Source: JAYREN01 sp041908845 | GTDB lineage: Bacteria; Acidobacteriota; Holophagae; Holophagales; Holophagaceae | Direction: 5' to 3' | DNA: 26,805 nucleotides | Assembly: GCA_041908845.1 (NCBI GenBank) | Contig: JAYREN010000022.1 | Location: 1 to 26,805 of the forward strand | Shown: in pieces, positions 24,170 through 26,805 of the stretch | Numbering within the stretch: position 1 is the first letter of the stretch | How the letters are laid out: the number at the start of each line of letters is the position of its first letter | Notes under the pieces: model-generated | The model's input: only the letters and a program-made list of their open reading frames with translations | Told to the model about the DNA's origin: nothing | Databases searched by the model: none | Made by a program: the position numbers and the translations under genes

Positions 24170-25100
24170 GCCCCGAGGCCTGGTCCTTGGGGACCAGGAA
24201 TTCCTGGACCTTGCCTTCCCGCAGGAAGACCGCCGAATCCCAGAACAGTCCCGTGTCCAGGCGAACCGGTTCTCGGCGGCCCTCCTCCATCAGGATGACC
24301 TTGGTTCTAAAGACGCCTCGGTGGATAAAAACCCAGCGGTTCCCGAGGCGCGCAAGGTAGCCTTCCCGCAGCCGTGGCACGCCCTTGACCTTGCGTGCGA
24401 AGGCCCGGCCAACCCAAGCGGCCTCGACGGGTTCCACTTCCAGAAGGGCCAGTTCCACCCATCGGGGCACCTCATCGCGCCCGGCCTGTCTCATCCAGGA
24501 CATGATCCGCCCGCCGAGGCTCGACAACAGAAAGTTCGCGACCCGGAACACCAGGGGCAGCAGCCAAGCGATGGCAAGCAGAATCGCGACCAGCACCGGC
24601 ATGGCGATGTAGGGATGGGTGTAGATCAGGGCCAGCAGCCCCAGGACCCCCACATCCTCGGCCATGCTGAGAAGGCTGTGGGTCGCGGGTTCGGGCGTGG
24701 TGTGCGCCAAGAGGCGGATGCCCATTTTGGTACCGTGGGAACCCAGCGCGACCGTACCACCCACTAGCACCGCGAGGACTTGCACCATGGGATGCAGCTG
24801 CCCCGCCGCCCCCAGGGCCAGCAGCGCTCCACCCAAGGGCCGGATGACCGTATGGACCGTATCCCAGATCACGGTGATGAAGGGAATCTTGTCTGCGAAG
24901 AACTCCACCAGGAAGAGCAGCCCTGAGGCGGCGAGCACCAGGGGGTGGCTAAGGATGTGCAGCTCCGGGGGCAGCCCAGTCACCCAGTGGAATCGTTCCG
25001 CGAACCCCACGGCCAGCACGGCCAGATAGAGGTTCACCCCGGATACGACGGAAAGACCGAGGATGCTCGCCAGCTGAGGGAGTAGGGTCAAGACGGCCAC
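24156..25100 (-). CDS. DUF4126 integral membrane protein
   Basis: 314 residues. The N-terminal two thirds are hydrophobic with about five or six membrane segments (near 8-32, 52-68, 83-98, 104-120, 150-164, 167-192). Family-type stretches are SGVNLYLAVLAVGFAER, LPPELHILSHPLVLAASGLLFLVEFFADKIPF, WDTVHTVIRPLGGALLALGA and GSHGTKMGIRLLAHTTPEP. A soluble C-terminal domain of about 110 residues follows (RDEVPRWVELALLEVEP onward), apparently an addition to the basic family. Function unknown. The start is GTG at 25100 with no strong ribosome-binding site. It is convergent with pyrG and divergent from tkt. Confidence 0.82.
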   Translation of the reverse strand: MAVLTLLPQLASILGLSVVSGVNLYLAVLAVGFAERFHWVTGLPPELHILSHPLVLAASGLLFLVEFFADKIPFITVIWDTVHTVIRPLGGALLALGAAGQLHPMVQVLAVLVGGTVALGSHGTKMGIRLLAHTTPEPATHSLLSMAEDVGVLGLLALIYTHPYIAMPVLVAILLAIAWLLPLVFRVANFLLSSLGGRIMSWMRQAGRDEVPRWVELALLEVEPVEAAWVGRAFARKVKGVPRLREGYLARLGNRWVFIHRGVFRTKVILMEEGRREPVRLDTGLFWDSAVFLREGKVQEFLVPKDQASGLRPD

Positions 25101-25303
25101 CGTTCAGGGCCGATCGGGTCGGCACAGGATAGAAGGAAGCGGACCACACCTCGCTCGATGAGCCCTGGGGTGGCCTTCCTGATGAGATGGAGCATGCTGA
25201 CCTCGACGGATTGAGTGGGAAAAGAATACACCCCGGCCCCCGCAAACCCGTGACCCCTTTCCGCCCCAGTCTTTGGGAGAATGGAGGATTCCCGAGGTGA
25301 ATC

Positions 25304-26805
25304 TTGACATTCGCGGCCACCAATCTCGACAAGCTCTGCATCGACACCGTCCGCTGCCTCTCCATGGATGCGGTCCAGAAGGCCAATTCGGGCCATCCCG
25401 GCACCCCCATGGCCCAGGCCCCGGCGGCGTACGTGCTCTGGACCCAGTTCCTCAAGCACAACCCCGTGAACCCGCACTGGGCCGACCGGGACCGCTTCAT
25501 CCTGAGCTGCGGTCACGCCTCCATGCTCGAGTACAGCCTGCTGCACCTGGCGGGTTATGGACTGGAGCTGGAGGATCTCAAGCAGTTCCGCCAGTGGGGC
25601 TCCAAGACGCCCGGCCACCCCGAGTTCGGACACACCGCGGGCGTGGAGACCACCACGGGCCCTCTGGGCCAGGGCATCGGCAACGCCGTGGGCATGGCCA
25701 TCGCGGAGCGCTGGCTGGCGGCCCGCTTCAACCGCCCCGGGCACGAGATCCTGAACCATCGCACCTACGCCTTCGCCGGTGATGGCTGCCTGATGGAGGG
25801 CATCGCCTACGAGGCCGCGAGCCTGGCGGGCCATCTGAAGCTCGATAAGCTCGTGGTCCTCTGGGACAACAACAAGATCACCATCGAAGGCGGCACAGAC
25901 TTGGCCTTTACGGAGAACGTGCCTGCGCGCTTCGAAGCCATGGGCTGGCGCGTGCTCAAGGTGGAGGATGGCGAGGATCTCACGGCCCTGCACCGCGCCT
26001 TCAAGCTGGCCCAGCATTCGGACGGACGGCCTACCCTCATCGATTGCCGCACCATCATCGGCTGGCCCGCTCCCACCAAGCAGAACACCCACCACGCCCA
26101 CGGCGCACCCCTTGGTGAAGACGAGATAAAGGCCACCAAGCGCATCCTGGGCTTCGACCCCGAGGCCACCTTTAATGTGCCCGCCGAAGCCTTGGTTCAT
26201 TGGCGTGAATGCCAGACCCGGGGCGCCCAGCAGGAGGCTGAGTGGCAGCGGCGCTTCGAGGCCTACCGGACCGCGTTCCCCGTCGAGGCCAAGGAACTGG
26301 AAGCCTTCCTCAAGGGTGAGCTGCCCGCAGGCTGGGAAGGCGCCCTGCCGACCTATCCCACCACGGAGAAGGCCGCCACCCGCGAGGCCAGCGGCAAGGC
26401 GCTCAATGCCATCGCTTCGGTCATCCCCAACCTCATCGGCGGCAGCGCCGATCTGGCGCCCTCCAACAACACCGATCTCAAGGGCGGCGGCACCTTCTCC
26501 GCCACAGAAACTGGCCGCAACTTCCACTTCGGCATCCGCGAACACGCCATGGGCGCCGTGCTCAACGGCATGAGCCTGCACGGCGGCCTGCGCGCTTTCG
26601 GCGCCACCTTCCTCATCTTCAGCGACTACATGCGCCCCAGCGTCCGCTTGGCCTCGCTGATGAAGCAGCCCGTCACCTACGTCTGGACCCACGACTCCAT
26701 CGGCGTGGGCGAGGATGGCCCCACCCACCAGCCCATCGAGCAGGTGATGACCCTTCGCATGATTCCCGGCATGACGATGATCCGCCCGGCGGATGCCAAC
26801 GAGAC
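25304..26805 (+). CDS. tkt: Transketolase (partial)
   Basis: About 500 of the usual 660 or so residues are present and the frame is open to the right edge. A TPP- and Mg-dependent enzyme moving two-carbon units between sugar phosphates in the pentose phosphate pathway. Motifs: LSMDAVQKANSGHPGTPM, HWADRDRFILSCGHASML, GHTAGVETTTGPLGQGI, the TPP motif AGDGCLMEGI to WDNN, KTPGHPE, GGSADLAPSN, and YVWTHDSIGVGEDGPTHQP. The start is probably TTG at 25304: an in-frame stop lies at 25298-25300, and the next Met (about residue 18) would cut into the conserved N-terminus. GAGGTG lies just upstream, but spaced tightly. Confidence 0.95.
   Translation, partial: MTFAATNLDKLCIDTVRCLSMDAVQKANSGHPGTPMAQAPAAYVLWTQFLKHNPVNPHWADRDRFILSCGHASMLEYSLLHLAGYGLELEDLKQFRQWGSKTPGHPEFGHTAGVETTTGPLGQGIGNAVGMAIAERWLAARFNRPGHEILNHRTYAFAGDGCLMEGIAYEAASLAGHLKLDKLVVLWDNNKITIEGGTDLAFTENVPARFEAMGWRVLKVEDGEDLTALHRAFKLAQHSDGRPTLIDCRTIIGWPAPTKQNTHHAHGAPLGEDEIKATKRILGFDPEATFNVPAEALVHWRECQTRGAQQEAEWQRRFEAYRTAFPVEAKELEAFLKGELPAGWEGALPTYPTTEKAATREASGKALNAIASVIPNLIGGSADLAPSNNTDLKGGGTFSATETGRNFHFGIREHAMGAVLNGMSLHGGLRAFGATFLIFSDYMRPSVRLASLMKQPVTYVWTHDSIGVGEDGPTHQPIEQVMTLRMIPGMTMIRPADANE

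Noticed and set aside
25088..26728. A 546-codon open frame antisense to transketolase
   Set aside because: The plus-strand frame shows unmistakable transketolase motifs; the antisense frame has none.

Overview
The window is GC-rich, densely coded bacterial chromosome. It is mostly housekeeping genes, with one insertion sequence next to a tRNA pair. The gene content (type IV pilus PilT, a PilS-like kinase, an extended Hfq-like protein, a stand-alone LolA-like lipoprotein-sorting protein, DUF4126) and the style of the proteins fit a Gram-negative Acidobacteriota of the Holophaga/Geothrix type. That placement is inference from recalled similarity and was not tested by a search.

Layout. (1) 1-3152, minus strand: a PilS-like sensor kinase, an Hfq-like RNA chaperone, and pdxA, which runs off the left edge. 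(2) 3237-3511: a sigma70-type promoter, tRNA-Gly(GCC), a hairpin, tRNA-Cys(GCA) and a terminator. (3) 3512-5687: a gene-poor accessory patch holding a complete IS256-family element (about 3830-5275) with 18-bp terminal inverted repeats but no visible target duplication. (4) 5688-10442, minus strand: a CheZ-like protein, a secreted Lys-rich protein, pfkA, manC, a one-TM hypothetical protein, a phosphomannose-isomerase-type cupin and a LolA-like protein. A tandem hairpin repeat lies between pfkA and manC. (5) 10596-15894, plus strand: thiC, kdpD and a defective-looking kdpE. (6) pilT (minus), convergent with kdpE and divergent from typA. (7) typA and a DUF218 gene (plus), then a compact array of terminators and hairpin repeats, then rpsT (minus). 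(8) argS and pyrG (plus), separated by a long inverted repeat. (9) A DUF4126 membrane protein (minus), then transketolase (plus), which runs off the right edge.

How the genes fit together. pfkA, tkt, manC and the cupin form a sugar-phosphate and mannose-activation theme. thiC supplies the thiamine precursor for TPP, the cofactor transketolase uses, and pdxA belongs to vitamin B6 synthesis. PilT, the PilS-like kinase and the CheZ-like protein point to surface motility and signalling. rpsT, argS, typA and the tRNAs are translation genes.

The most unusual items are four. First, kdpE has Tyr in place of the phosphoacceptor Asp and no canonical start codon, while kdpD looks intact. Second, a hairpin repeat family occurs as tandem pairs at two loci, both with a 106-bp period; at rpsT the repeated unit includes the end of the gene and its terminator. 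Third, an Hfq-like Sm protein carries long extensions at both ends. Fourth, a long inverted repeat built on an ATCCGTGT-type motif sits upstream of pyrG. I did not find a clear new multi-gene defence or biosynthetic system.
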